Under the pieces are notes generated by a model, which saw only the letters and a program-made list of their open reading frames with translations, ran no database searches and was not told the DNA's origin. Source: Ricordea florida (lineage: Eukaryota > Cnidaria > Anthozoa > Corallimorpharia > Ricordeidae). From it: a stretch of 64,000 nucleotides of DNA. A program made the translations under genes and the position numbers. The stretch lies in assembly GCA_949710005.1 (NCBI GenBank), contig OX453274.1, positions 27,380,240 through 27,444,239 on the forward strand, read 5' to 3'. Positions 1 through 9,168 of this stretch are shown here, one piece after another; the stretch's first letter is position 1, and every line of letters begins with the position of its first letter.

Positions 1-260
1 GTGGGGATTTGATTGTCTTTGTTGGCCCTGGGGTAGGGCATTTGACTGACCGTGTTCTCCCGGGGGAGGGAATATTTGAATCTTTCTTTGGGTCCAGCCT
101 TGGGATATTTGACAGCAATGTGCAGCCCGGGGTGGGGAAATTTGGTTGCATTTGATTGGAATGATTTGCCCGTGGGCAGGGAATTTGACGGCAAATTTTT
201 CAAAAATGTCAAATCCCCACCCCATGCCCTGACTTCCCCCCCCCCCCCCGCCGGCTTAAC
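1..260. repeat. G-rich imperfect minisatellite
   Basis: The sequence repeats a loose motif of about 30-35 bases built from a run of G/C (for example cccggggtgggg) followed by a(a)tttgac or atttgattg. It ends in a 14-base C run near 236-250. The open frames here are by-products of the repeat, and there is no coding signal. The array probably continues left of the window. Confidence 0.5.
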
Positions 261-1640
261 ATTGATAGGTGCATAAGTCTGAAATGACTATGGAATTCAT
301 TTTAACTGGACAAGGGTATTATATCCTCAAAGTAGGCGGGCATTCGATTAAAATTTCTCCGCATAAAACAGGAAACAGCACCCAATGCTAACATGTCATC
401 GCTTCTCCTAGTTACTGGCAGCCGTTTAGGATTTCTGATTGCAGTCTCCAACAAGCATTGCAACAATTATGTCCTCCATATAATTGTGGTTTGGTTTGAG
501 GAAACTCCCGAGTGGGAGAATGTGTGAGAGAGAACAAAAATTCATTTCGAACGTTTTGATCAGAAATTGCTGTTTCATTTTTCATCGGTAGGTCCGATGT
601 AATGGAAAGCACCTTAGAGATGTCCAGTGACATTATGAGTGTTTGGTTATCTTCCTTGACTTTCACTTCAACAACAACAAAAAAAAACAAATAAATAAAA
701 GAATAAAATAAGCAGCACATCAAAGAATGCAGGCTAATCCTGGATTACCATTAATGATATTTCCTGCAGCAAGTATCATGCATTATAATATTAACTAGTA
801 TACATGCAACATGTTGAGTAGCTGATAGCATACCTTAATTCCAAACACTGCAGTAAGCTGAAGTTGAATGCAAAAATATGAACCTATTAATATTTGGATG
901 TATATTTTAATATCAATTACAAAGTAATCAAATGATTTCAGGTGCAATTTTGTATAGATATTAAAGGTTTGTAAAATTTTCAAAGACAACAAATTGCACT
1001 CTGATCCCATGGGCTCATCTGGCAAATGTCCTTAATTGTGCTTATTTACTCCACATGGCACTTCTAAAAAATCATTTAATTAACAATACAAGTATTTTTA
1101 ATGAATTGATTCAGCATATTGTATAAATATTTTATCCAAGTACCACTAGGTATGTTCCATCCAAACCAAAATCATATTTTGATCTTAAAGTTTTGCTCAG
1201 TGTTTATGTTGTGGTCCAAATTAATCCTTGGTTTATATTTTATCTTCATTTGCTTCTGAATAGTAACATGCGGTAATGAGGGCACAGCAAAGGATACTAA
1301 CCATTGAATCAGAGCAGTCTTTTGTTTCTTTGCACAGTTTTGTGGTTGACTAAATTAAATATCATTTCAAACTTTGAAGGTGAGCCAATTGTATGTGATG
1401 ATTTGTCTTGAAAATACAGTATAAAGTTCTTTATGGGCTCTGCCATTTAACAGGAAACCTCTGCCACATATTCAATTTTCTATACTACTATAATATGATT
1501 TATTTTTATTTTTTTTTTCTTTTGGTAATGACCGCCTTTTAGTTAGATTACACTGTCAGGCCAGACAGGGCAAAATTTTAGCTTTTGTGTGCCCTATTTA
1601 TCAGAAATGAAATGTGAATACAATAAATAAAGAAGTACCA
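261..1640. other. Intergenic, no feature recognised
   Basis: AT-rich sequence with short A or T runs. Both strands were read for conserved protein motifs and splice-linked short frames and nothing convincing was found. Open frames of 70-100 residues here are low complexity (Phe/Leu/Lys rich). Confidence 0.5.
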
Positions 1641-1659
1641 GATGGGGATCATGTGTGCC

Positions 1660-2062
1660 TTAAGTAGTGTCCACGGATATACTGGCCAATACATTGACTG
1701 ACCATGGACAGATATGGAGACTGATATATCAGTCGATATATCAACTTGTCCATACCGGTCGATGGTCGTTCGACAGTGCTGACCGACAGACCAACTATCG
1801 ATCAAGAGTCGGTCAATATGAACAACTATCGATCAAGACTCGGTCAATATGTCGACCAACAGGCGGTCGATATGTGGCTTGTTGAGTGTCGCTGAAGTAT
1901 CGGTTAGTCTCGGTTGAGTGAAGGTAAAGTATCCGTAAAGTTCGGTGACATATCCGTGAAGTTTCGGATCAAGAAATCAAACGACTCCCGACCGATATAT
2001 CGACCACTGTCGACCGACAATGTACCGATATGTCGACCGAGATATCAAGCGCTATATCTACC
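1660..2062. repeat. Cryptic repeat rich in TCGA/GATC-type words
   Basis: The stretch is dominated by short self-complementary words (tcga, gatatatc, ggtcgatatg, cggtcaatatg). A 36-base unit beginning aactatcgatcaaga is present twice in tandem near 1791-1856. Later the phrase '(a)agtatcggttag/ccgtaaagttcgg' recurs. It ends exactly at the 6-bp duplication that flanks the TIR element at 2073. Confidence 0.5.
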
Positions 2063-2072
2063 CGACACTATC

Positions 2073-2717
2073 TATGGAACGCCATAACTGCCTTAAGTTG
2101 CCTTTGGTCATTATATTTAGTGCTTAAATGATTATATTGGGTACAGTAGTCATTATATTCGGTGGTCAACTAATTGTATTGAGTGCTTTATTCATTATAT
2201 TCGGTACTTAAACCATGTTCTTCGGTACTTAAATCATGTTATTCGGTGATTTTGTCATTATGTTTGGTGCTTCAGTCATTATATTCGGTGCTTAAAGCAT
2301 TGTATTCGGTGCTTTTGTTATCATGTTTGGTGCTTCAGTCATTATATTCGGTGCTTCAGTCATTATAGTCGGTGCTTAAATTATTGTATTCGGTACTTAA
2401 AGCAGGCTATTAGGTGCTTTTGTTCTTATGTTCGGTGCTTAAATTAATAAATTAGGTGCTTCAGTCATTATATTCGGAACTTAAGTAATGATATTCGGTT
2501 CTTAAACCATGCTGTTCGGTGCTTAAAGTAATATATCCGGTGCTGGAGGCATTATATTCGGTAGTTTCGCATTATACGCGGTGCTTTTCTCGTTATCATC
2601 ACGGAACCTCGTTGTCGTTTGATTTGAAACGAGGCCAAAAACAAAAAGAAACCTGGGTAGGAGTCATCAGCGGGGGAAAAATGGAGGCTTCACTGGACTC
2701 CATGGCAAAGGTTCTGA
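2073..2717 (+). repeat. Left long terminal inverted repeat
   Basis: About 645 bp, matching 4169-4811 in reverse complement with few differences. It contains the 21-bp minisatellite (about 2100-2620) and the first residues of the SAM-like frame starting at 2681. Confidence 0.75.
2100..2620. repeat. 21-bp minisatellite inside the TIR
   Basis: About 24 imperfect copies of a 21-base unit of the type cggtgcttcagtcattatatt. Because 21 is a multiple of three the array stays open and encodes a 7-residue Ser/Leu/Val/Tyr periodicity, which is not evidence of a protein. The same array lies inverted at 4270-4790. Confidence 0.8.
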
Positions 2718-3241
2718 AGAAACTCAGTCTTGGTCATTTGACTGACCGGTTCCAAACGGAAAAAATAACACCGGACATAATCTGTATGCTATCTTCTCAT
2801 GAAATGAATGTGTTGGGGATAACCGACAAGGTAGACATGATGAATTTACGTCTTGAATGTTGCACATAACATGGTGGACACAAACCAAAGAGAAAACGTG
2901 CAGGATGCGGTGGACCAGAATTTGACATTCCTAAATCAGTACTTGAAGGTCATCTAGAAGAGGGCTTCACCATGATCAAGGATATTTCCTCTACGCTGTC
3001 TGTTAGCGAAAGAACCGTTTACCGTAGAACACAGGCGGCTCAAGCTCACAATGCGAGGAATTTCTTTTTTAATCTTTATGTGAACGTCGAGCGCGCGAAA
3101 CGTGACACGGGTTGTTTACCATTTACCACAAATTCCCGGAAATTCTGGTTGGGATGTAAATGGAAACGTTTTTTCGGTTCGTCCCACTGGAAGTTTCACG
3201 GGACAAACGGACATTCTGAAAATACGGACTCAGATCATTAA
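2681..3241 (+). pseudogene. SAM-domain / helix-turn-helix integrase N-terminal remnant
   Basis: From ATG 2681 the frame encodes a SAM-like segment (LSLGHLTDRF ... MLSSHEMNVLGI) and meets an in-frame TAA at 2867. In the same frame it then continues through KPKRKRAG, FDIPKSVLEGHLEEGFTMI and SVSERTVYRR. This SAM + 'FDIP...GF..I...L.VS.RT..RR' order is the N-terminus of an animal transposon family whose C-terminus is an rve-type (IS3-like) integrase core. No integrase core with a DDE signature follows; similarity stops after YRRTQ and the frame ends at 3241. The copy is therefore internally deleted and cannot encode an active enzyme. Confidence is high for the HTH segment and moderate for the SAM call. 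Confidence 0.65.
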
Positions 3242-4168
3242 ATTTCTGCAACATTGCTGACTATGACCTCGATTGCAACCTGAGGCAGTTATCTGTATAA
3301 TAATTTCTCATTATTTGTAATTTCTTTCAACATTTCAAGTAATTTCAAATATAGAGCCCCCTCCACATGAGCAATTTTTATTTGCTCACCTCTTTGAGAA
3401 AGTTGAAAATGTTTGATGTTCGTAAAAAGAATTGGAGTAGTAACCATGTTCACAATAGAAGTACAAAGAATATTATGTATTTGGTTGACTGTTGCCACTC
3501 CATCACTGGACAGAGGTCAAGGTATGAATAACAGGAAACTAGCCAAATATAGAATATGTCTTTGTCAAATAATATGATTTGCCAGAATCCAAATGTAAGG
3601 CTTGTAAGACAGCAGGGCCACATCTCTGAAACCTAATTAAGACTTATCCTGGGTTACATTTGCCCAAAAACGATATGTCGACTGCGGTTGCTCATGTTGC
3701 ATTGACTAAAGGTAATTGAGATTTGAATTATGTGACCCTTGTTAATGACTTACAAAAAAACAGACAAGGTAAATACTGAAAATAATCCAGCAATAGACAA
3801 CGGTAGACAATAGCAGGGTGTCAAGCAGCATATCAGCTCAAGAAACTACGAACATATGAAATTGGAACACAAAAAATATGAGAAAATAGGAAATTTGACA
3901 TCTTGTAATAGACCGACATTTAAGAGTAAGGGCATCAAGACCTGGCTGACCATCTTAAAGAAAAAAAACAGTAATATTCCAAAAAAGTATGTTCCCATTA
4001 AAAAAAACACTCAACCTTTTAATATTCCTTGGTTAAAAGCACATACAAAATGAGAAACTCATTCCAGTTTTGCCTCACAGTATTATATGTGACCAAAATG
4101 AGTATTTGAAAAAGCAAGATCATACATGTAGAGGAAGATATGTAGATCCATGTGGGATACATAACTTA
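3242..4168. other. Non-coding centre of the TIR element
   Basis: No conserved frame was seen. It holds short A-rich stretches and reading frames without recognisable motifs, consistent with rearranged filler in a non-autonomous element. Confidence 0.4.
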
Positions 4169-4811
4169 AGAACCTTTGCCATGGAGTCCAGTGAAGCCTC
4201 CATTTTTCCCCCGCTGATGACTCCTACCCAGGTTTCTTTTTGTTTTTGGCCTCGTTTCAAATCAAACGACAACGAGGTTCCGTGATGATAACGAGAAAAG
4301 CACCGCGTATAATGGCGAAACTACCGAATATAATGCCTCCAGCACCGGATATATTACTTTAAGCACCGAACAGCATGGTTTAAGAACCGAATATCATTAC
4401 TTAAGTTCCGAATATAATGACTGAAGCACCTAATTTATTAATTTAAGCACCGAACATAAGAACAAAAGCACCTAATAGACTACTTAAGTACCGAATATAA
4501 TAATTTAAGCACCGACTATAATGACTGAAGCACCGAATATAATGACTGAAGCACCAAACATGATAACAAAAGCACCGAATACAATGCTTTAAGCACCGAA
4601 TATAATGACTGAAGCACCAAACATAATGACAAAATCACCGAATAACATGATTTAAGTACCGAAGAACATGGTTTAAGTACCGAATATAATGAATAAAGCA
4701 CTCAATACAATTAGTTGACCACCGAATATAATGACTACTGTACCCAATATAATCATTTAAGCACTAAATATAATGACCAAAGGCAACTTAAGGCAGTTAT
4801 GGCGTTCCATA
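4169..4811 (-). repeat. Right long terminal inverted repeat
   Basis: Reverse complement of 2073-2717, including the minisatellite (about 4270-4790) and the start of the SAM-like frame near 4204. It ends with GGCGTTCCATA followed by the target duplication ACTATC. Confidence 0.75.
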
Positions 4812-4906
4812 ACTATCTATAGTAAACATGATCCGGGTAAATTTCATGGTCGTTTGGAGGTTTGAAATTTCCCTTCTCACGTTAAAGAATATTACATTTG
4901 CGCCCA

Positions 4907-6017
4907 ACAATAGACCCTTCCACGGTTAATGGTCGCCATATTGACTGGGGGGCAAACAAAACCTGGTTGCTACGCAACGCGCCATATATTTCCTTTCAAA
5001 ATAAGACGCGGTTCGCTACCCTCAAATAGTTATTCGCTTTTTTTGTGAACAAACGCCTATTTCTATAGCCGAAATTTTTTGGCAACAAAAGGAAAGCATT
5101 ATTAAAGGTGAGTGATCGATTGCTTGGCCGAAATACGTCTTCTTCTTTGGGTTGCACGCGTATGTTGTGATAGATTGTTCGAATGTGAATCGCGGTCTCC
5201 ATTGTTGTGAGAAGCACACAAGAAACAGTCCTTTCTGGGATTTACGCGGGCAAAAAAAGAAAAACATAAAGAAGAGCATTGGAAGTATGGTTTGTCTCCT
5301 GTTTCTCTAGGTCCAAAGTTAAAAAGTATCATACTTTCCGTGCATAAAATTTAGTCGGGGAAATGGGATTTGGAGACAAGTGTTGCGTTGGAGGTTGCGA
5401 CAACGACCGAAGGTATCCAGGGAAATGGGTTATTCACTCACATGTGGGGAGGTTATCATTTCACAAACCCAAAAACGAGATGATAGAAGCGTGGTCTCGA
5501 CAAGTTCAGAAGATTTTCGATCGAGGGCTCTTTTGAGACACGAGTAGCCATGCGACCTCGAGGGAAATTAAAACCCTAAAATAGAGGCAAAACCAAGAGT
5601 TTTTAGCTGCGTTAATCGTGATTTCAGGCCTGCAATCTACCGCTTCCCGGTATTTATGACTAAAACGTCTATTTTATTCCTATTTGAGAGGTATGTCATT
5701 GGAGTACATCCACAATTTACGTCTTGCAAAAGTAGTTTTCTGAGCGATTCACATTCGAACAACCTATCACAACATACGCGTACAACCCAAAGAAGAAGAC
5801 GTATTTCTACAAAGCAATCAATCACTCACCTTTAACAATGTCTTCCTTTTGTTGCCACAAAGTTTCGGCTATAGAAATAGGCGTTTGTTCACAAAAAAAG
5901 GGAATGAGGGTAGCGAACCGAGTCTTATTTTGAAAGGGACTATATGGCGCGTTGCGTAGCAACCAGGTTTTGTTTGCCCCCCAGTCAATATGGCGCCATT
6001 AACCGTGGAAGGGTCTA
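4907..6017. mobile_element. Palindromic non-autonomous element with THAP remnant
   Basis: The ends aatagacccttccacggtta and its inverse (about 6000-6017) are parts of inverted arms of roughly 290 bp (about 4907-5200 and 5735-6017). The arms share the words ggcaaacaaaacctggttgc and gggttgcacgcgtatgttgt with mismatches. No clear target duplication was found. The centre has a THAP-like zinc-finger start on the + strand. THAP domains occur in P-element and Kolobok transposases and in host genes, so the parent superfamily cannot be fixed from this copy. Confidence 0.65.
5363..5536 (+). pseudogene. THAP-like zinc finger fragment, 57 residues
   Basis: The frame starts MGFGDKCCVGGCDNDRR and continues to LSFHKPKNEMIEAWSRQVQK before TGA at 5534-5536. 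The C-x3-C pair (residues 8 and 12), the SFH(k)P segment and the following Trp (residue 44) match the order of a THAP domain. The second zinc pair (C-x2-H) and the AVPTIF-type end are missing. It lies inside a palindromic element and is interpreted as a truncated transposase N-terminus. Confidence 0.5.
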
Positions 6018-6210
6018 TTACGGAGAACTAATATTTTGTATCTCTGCACCACCATGTACCATCCTCTGTTACTCCAACCTCTGTTACTCCAACCTCTAAT
6101 CAAGTTCTATATTGAATACGCTCACCTAATTACAAATGACAATACACGAAAAGGATAATGATACATAAATTACGTAGATACGTTTTCGGGGCCTCTAACT
6201 TGTGTGTGCA

Positions 6211-6684
6211 TCATTCCTCATCAAGACATGTTTCTTTGAAAGACTCAAGAAACGCGTAATAGTCGGCTGGTAAAATGTCCTTGCCCTCTAACAAGTGTCC
6301 CAAGTACTCTCTCGGTGGAAATAGGCCTTCTTGGTAAAATTCGTCATTAACTACATACGTCGTCGCTAAGATTTTTTGCCCGTCCGATGTTTCTACCGTA
6401 ACTTGATGTCGACTGTAAACGCCTCTAGCAACTCTTTCAAAAACATCCAGTTTTTCTAAGCCTCCTTCCTTAAGACTGTACAGTGCTCCATGCACCGTAG
6501 AGTCTTTCTCTGGTCTGATATTCGCCGAACCACTGCCCTGAATGTCGTTTCTTCTGCATGTAAAACACAGCTTGTAGTCGGACAACTTGGCCGCGACTCG
6601 AGAGCTGAAGAAAGCTTTTCGTTTGTTCATGCGATCCGGGTCCATGTTGGAACCAAAAGCAAAGTAGTACTCCTGTTTCGCCAT
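6211..6684 (-). CDS. Gamma-glutamylcyclotransferase-like protein (AIG2/GGCT fold)
   Basis: A 157-residue single-exon protein. Residues 6-14 (YYFAFGSNM) form the beta-strand and glycine loop that binds the gamma-glutamyl substrate in the GGCT family. Residues 76-91 (LEKLDVFERVARGVYS) match the region of the catalytic acid, with Glu83 in the position of the human GGCT glutamate. The family releases 5-oxoproline from gamma-glutamyl amines or dipeptides in the cytosol, although substrates vary. The frame is open upstream to 6831, but the chosen Met at 6684 directly precedes the first conserved strand and gives the usual length. There are no visible introns, no signal peptide and no defects. Neighbours are transposon debris, so they say nothing about function. 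It could be an intronless host gene or a retrocopy. Confidence 0.8.
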   Translation of the reverse strand: MAKQEYYFAFGSNMDPDRMNKRKAFFSSRVAAKLSDYKLCFTCRRNDIQGSGSANIRPEKDSTVHGALYSLKEGGLEKLDVFERVARGVYSRHQVTVETSDGQKILATTYVVNDEFYQEGLFPPREYLGHLLEGKDILPADYYAFLESFKETCLDEE

Positions 6685-7284
6685 ATTGTGACAGCATCTA
6701 CGAGCAAGGAGGAAAACGACTTTAATCCGAACTAACTTCCTAGACATAATGATTACGACATCACAAAAGATTACATCATCACAAAACGATCTCACAAAGC
6801 ACTTTCTCGGAACAAAGCTCAGTCCGCGCAAGACTAGGTACTAAAATTTTACAAGGGGACTTACATGACAAAGATAACTTAGATATTGATATTTACGGGT
6901 TAGAAACTGAAATGAGTGGTTTGTTTACAAATACACGCACGCGCTGGCTGTGAAATGAACGAGAAATTGTCAATACTGCACGAAGCGAAGCTGAGTGCAT
7001 TATTGACAATTTCAAGTCTCTAACCCTTTTAATATTCAATCTGAGTTCAATGAAATACAAAACGGCCATTTTGATGCCAGCCGTTGTGTGATGGCATGAT
7101 GTATTCTCATTAGTGCACGGTTACTAGGTGATGACGTGACGTATCACAAAATCACGTGATTGAGTTTAGCCAATCACGCGCATGGATTTAGTACATTGAA
7201 TGAAGATTAAATATTAAACGGTATTAAAGTTCTATATGATCACGGACAGAGAGTCGGCGACTGAAGCATGGGCTGATAGTACCG
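6685..7284. other. Intergenic with small MITE-like hairpin
   Basis: 6962-7012 holds an inverted repeat (gaaattgtcaatactgcac ... gtgcattattgacaatttc) around cgaagcgaagctga. The outer words gggttagaaactgaaat and tctctaaccc are also roughly inverted. A CACGTGATT-type word and 'accaatcacgcgc' follow. No coding sequence seen. Confidence 0.4.
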
Positions 7285-7500
7285 AGTTTTGCCTCCAAAT
7301 ACGTTAAAAGCTCCATTTCCTATAGAGGGGCTGTCCTCTGGAACGCTACAGGGCGAACTAATAGATCGATACTAGAGAGCACATACCTGAAATCTTTTTT
7401 GAAGAATGTTGTTAATTGTAACACTTTTAAGGAATTTAATTTTAATGTTTTAGCCCCACAAATAATTAACAAAAGATCGGAGAATTTTATTTATTTTTAA
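7285..7500 (+). pseudogene. LINE reverse transcriptase C-terminal tail
   Basis: An open frame ending TAA at 7498-7500 encodes SFASKYVKSSISYRGAVLWN, then a Lys/Asn/Phe-rich tail. The 'SLRYRGxxLWN' type motif is characteristic of the last part of ORF2 in CR1/Rex-like non-LTR retrotransposons, which write '...R....f..R..G...WN.LP...R'. The remainder of ORF2 is absent to the left, as expected of a 5'-truncated insertion. AT repeats follow. Confidence 0.6.
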
Positions 7501-7524
7501 CCATTGATCTCATTCGTAGGTATC

Positions 7525-7526
<2 letters not shown>

Positions 7527-7562
<36 letters not shown>
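7527..7562. repeat. (TA)n microsatellite
   Basis: Pure TA dinucleotides lying at the boundary of the LINE tail and the folded Penelope-like fragment. Confidence 0.9.
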
Positions 7563-7563
<1 letters not shown>

Positions 7564-7565
<2 letters not shown>

Positions 7566-7839
7566 CAATTGTGGAAAACGAGGACGGACAACTTCGAGCG
7601 AAAAAAAAATATATATATATATACAGTAAAAAATCTAAAAAAAGTTTAAAAATTTAATAAAAATAGACGTTTCGGTCAATGACCTTCATCAGTTGCAATT
7701 GCAGTGCAGTTGAAGGTCATTGACCGAAACGTCTATTTTTATTAAATTTTTAAACTTTTTTTAGATTTTTTACTGTATATATATATATATTTTTTTTTTT
7801 TTCGCTCGAAGTTGTCCGTCCTCGTTTTCCACAATTGCC
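7564..7839. repeat. Folded (inverted) Penelope-like terminal fragment
   Basis: Two arms of about 130 bp are inverted around a centre near 7702. The left arm starts ggcaattgtggaaaacgagg and the right arm ends cctcgttttccacaattgcc. Both contain a short (TA)n run and the phrase aaaatagacgtttcggtca. The same terminal sequence is present once at 38010-38230, next to a GIY-YIG Penelope-like gene, so this is a fold-back copy of that element's end. Confidence 0.75.
7666..7692 (-). ncRNA. Hammerhead-ribozyme-like core in Penelope-like end
   Basis: On the minus strand the sequence reads CTGATGA, an extra A, then GGTC-att-GACC (stem II), then GAAA and CGTC. CUGAnGA and GAAA flanking a perfect short stem is the hammerhead core, and Penelope-like elements are known to carry such ribozymes. 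The extra A before stem II and a stem I that is not obvious weaken the call. Confidence 0.4.
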
Positions 7840-7925
7840 TACAAATTTCATTACTCGAGGTTTGGACTACGAATCCTTTTGGATCCTTCTGGCGTGTGGC
7901 ATCCCTGTTGGCTCGAAGCATCATA

Positions 7926-7930
<5 letters not shown>

Positions 7931-8011
<81 letters not shown>
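7931..8011. repeat. (TA)n microsatellite
   Basis: About 40 TA units directly after the phrase tcgaagcatcataactt. The same phrase also precedes a TA run at 38219, so the microsatellite grows from the element's own tail. Confidence 0.95.
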
Positions 8012-8013
<2 letters not shown>

Positions 8014-8016
8014 ACA

Positions 8017-8192
8017 AATAAAGAAGCCTAAGTCGTGTATTACACTGTGATAAAACACGACGGGCATTTGAGAACACGAGTGAAATGTAGAAAACACGAG
8101 CCGCCGGCTCGTGTTTTCTACATTTCTCGAGTGTTCTCAAATGCTCGGAGTGTTTTAATCACAGTGTAATACACGGCTTAGGCTTCTTTATT
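8017..8192. mobile_element. Palindromic MITE, 176 bp
   Basis: The two halves are nearly perfect inverted copies: aataaagaagcctaa on the left and ttaggcttctttatt on the right, with a centre at gagccgccggctc (about 8100). No target duplication could be separated from the flanking TA run. It has no coding capacity. Confidence 0.7.
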
Positions 8193-8699
8193 CGCTTTAT
8201 GATATAGATTTTACATGCCGCGGGAAGAAACAACAAAGCACACAGATTGACAAACCGACGCCATGTAATACCAAATTCACGACTTTTTTCGCTTCTTCTT
8301 CTTTATTTGTTTTATTATTCTCAGCTTCAAAACTTTCTGCTGCTTCGCAGAGAATTCCATCATGAATTTCTTCAAAGAAAAATGTTTTCCGCCATCTCTT
8401 AGAGAATTGTCGAGTAGAGGTAGTGTGGCGAAAAACAATAAAACACGCTTTTTCTATGTTTTATACTCTGATAAAACATAGGTTTTTGACCAATCAGAGC
8501 GCGCGTAAGAACGTAGCTATATTATAAATATATATATAAAACGGTTATAAAATGCCTCAAGCCAACAAAGAATGCCACTGCGTCAGGAGGATCAACGAAG
8601 ATTCACAGTCCAAGCCTCACCACAAAAATGAATTTAAAAACGTTTGATAAAGCAAGGACGGACAACTTCTGACGGTAAAAAAGTTATTAAATAGATTTA
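8193..8699. other. Intergenic, no gene seen
   Basis: A short inverted pair around 8454-8486 (ctatgttttatactctgataaaacatag) is followed by 'gaccaatcagagcgcgcg'. This word type recurs in several MITE-like units in the window (13163, 14640, 16716). No coding sequence. Confidence 0.4.
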
Positions 8700-8885
8700 G
8701 GCAAACCTAAAAGCGGAGCTCCTCACACAGTCCCTCCAAAAATGCTTGAAAACTTGTAGAAAGAACTCAGCTTTATGCTTATGTCCCTCCAAAAACGCTT
8801 GAAAACTTTTAGGAAGAAAAATTTTTCTTCAATACCGCTATGAATAATCCGTTTCTTCAGCAAAACATTGTAGACTGCTGGCTGT
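8700..8885 (+). repeat. Dispersed repeat copy A (shared with 35942-36118)
   Basis: The phrases gtccctccaaaaatgcttga, ctcagctttatgcttatg and cgctatgaataatccgtttc occur here and in the same order and strand at 35942-36118. Each copy has an internal near-duplication of about 60 bp. The family is not recognised. Confidence 0.7.
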
Positions 8886-8929
8886 AGGTTGTCACACCAA
8901 CTTCATCGCGCCCAGCCTCTCCCCCCCCC

Positions 8930-9051
8930 CCCCCGCCCTCTGTTGGCGTCATGCGAGGACGCGCGGAAAAGGCGGGAAAATGACTACTGAGAAGGATTTT
9001 TCTTGGTTCGTGTCGAAGTCGTGCACTTTGCCTGTGTAGTCGCCTGTGTAG
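8930..9051 (+). promoter_or_regulatory. Likely promoter and non-coding first exon of the zinc-knuckle gene
   Basis: A GC-richer patch (gaggacgcgcggaaaaggcg) is unlike its AT-rich surroundings and leads into a stretch that ends with a strong donor, gtgtag|gtgagt, at 9051/9052. The next acceptor (9160-9161) opens the exon that contains the start codon. No TATA box is obvious. The transcription start cannot be placed from sequence alone. Confidence 0.4.
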
Positions 9052-9168
9052 GTGAGTTGCAGTCCTTGCAAAAAATGTTTTTTCCCGTTTATTTTCGTAT
9101 ATTTTTTCGTTGAACCTTCATAACAATAATTTTGTTTTGTTATTTTCTATTACACAACAAGGAAAAAC

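Larger units (their letters stand above)
2073..4811. mobile_element. TIR DNA transposon with 0.64-kb inverted ends (IS3EU-like candidate)
   Basis: The left end TATGGAACGCCATAACTGCC is repeated inverted at the right end (4792-4811), and both are flanked by the direct duplication ACTATC (2067-2072 and 4812-4817). The inverted ends extend to about 2717 and 4169. Each contains the same 21-bp minisatellite and the same beginning of an SAM-domain reading frame, so the left end of a parent gene has been copied into both arms. The 1.45-kb centre keeps a broken gene on the + strand. A 6-bp duplication plus an integrase-type N-terminus would suit the eukaryotic IS3-like (IS3EU) group. That family name is from memory and tentative; the element structure itself is directly visible. 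Confidence 0.75.

Noticed and set aside
2183..2368. Open frame of 61 residues rich in Leu/Ser/Tyr, also mirrored at 4516-4701
   Set aside because: It is the translation of the 21-bp minisatellite in the two inverted arms; the 7-residue periodicity follows from the repeat length.
7742..8140. Frames with long Tyr-Ile runs
   Set aside because: They are translations of the (TA)n microsatellite and the palindromic MITE, not proteins.
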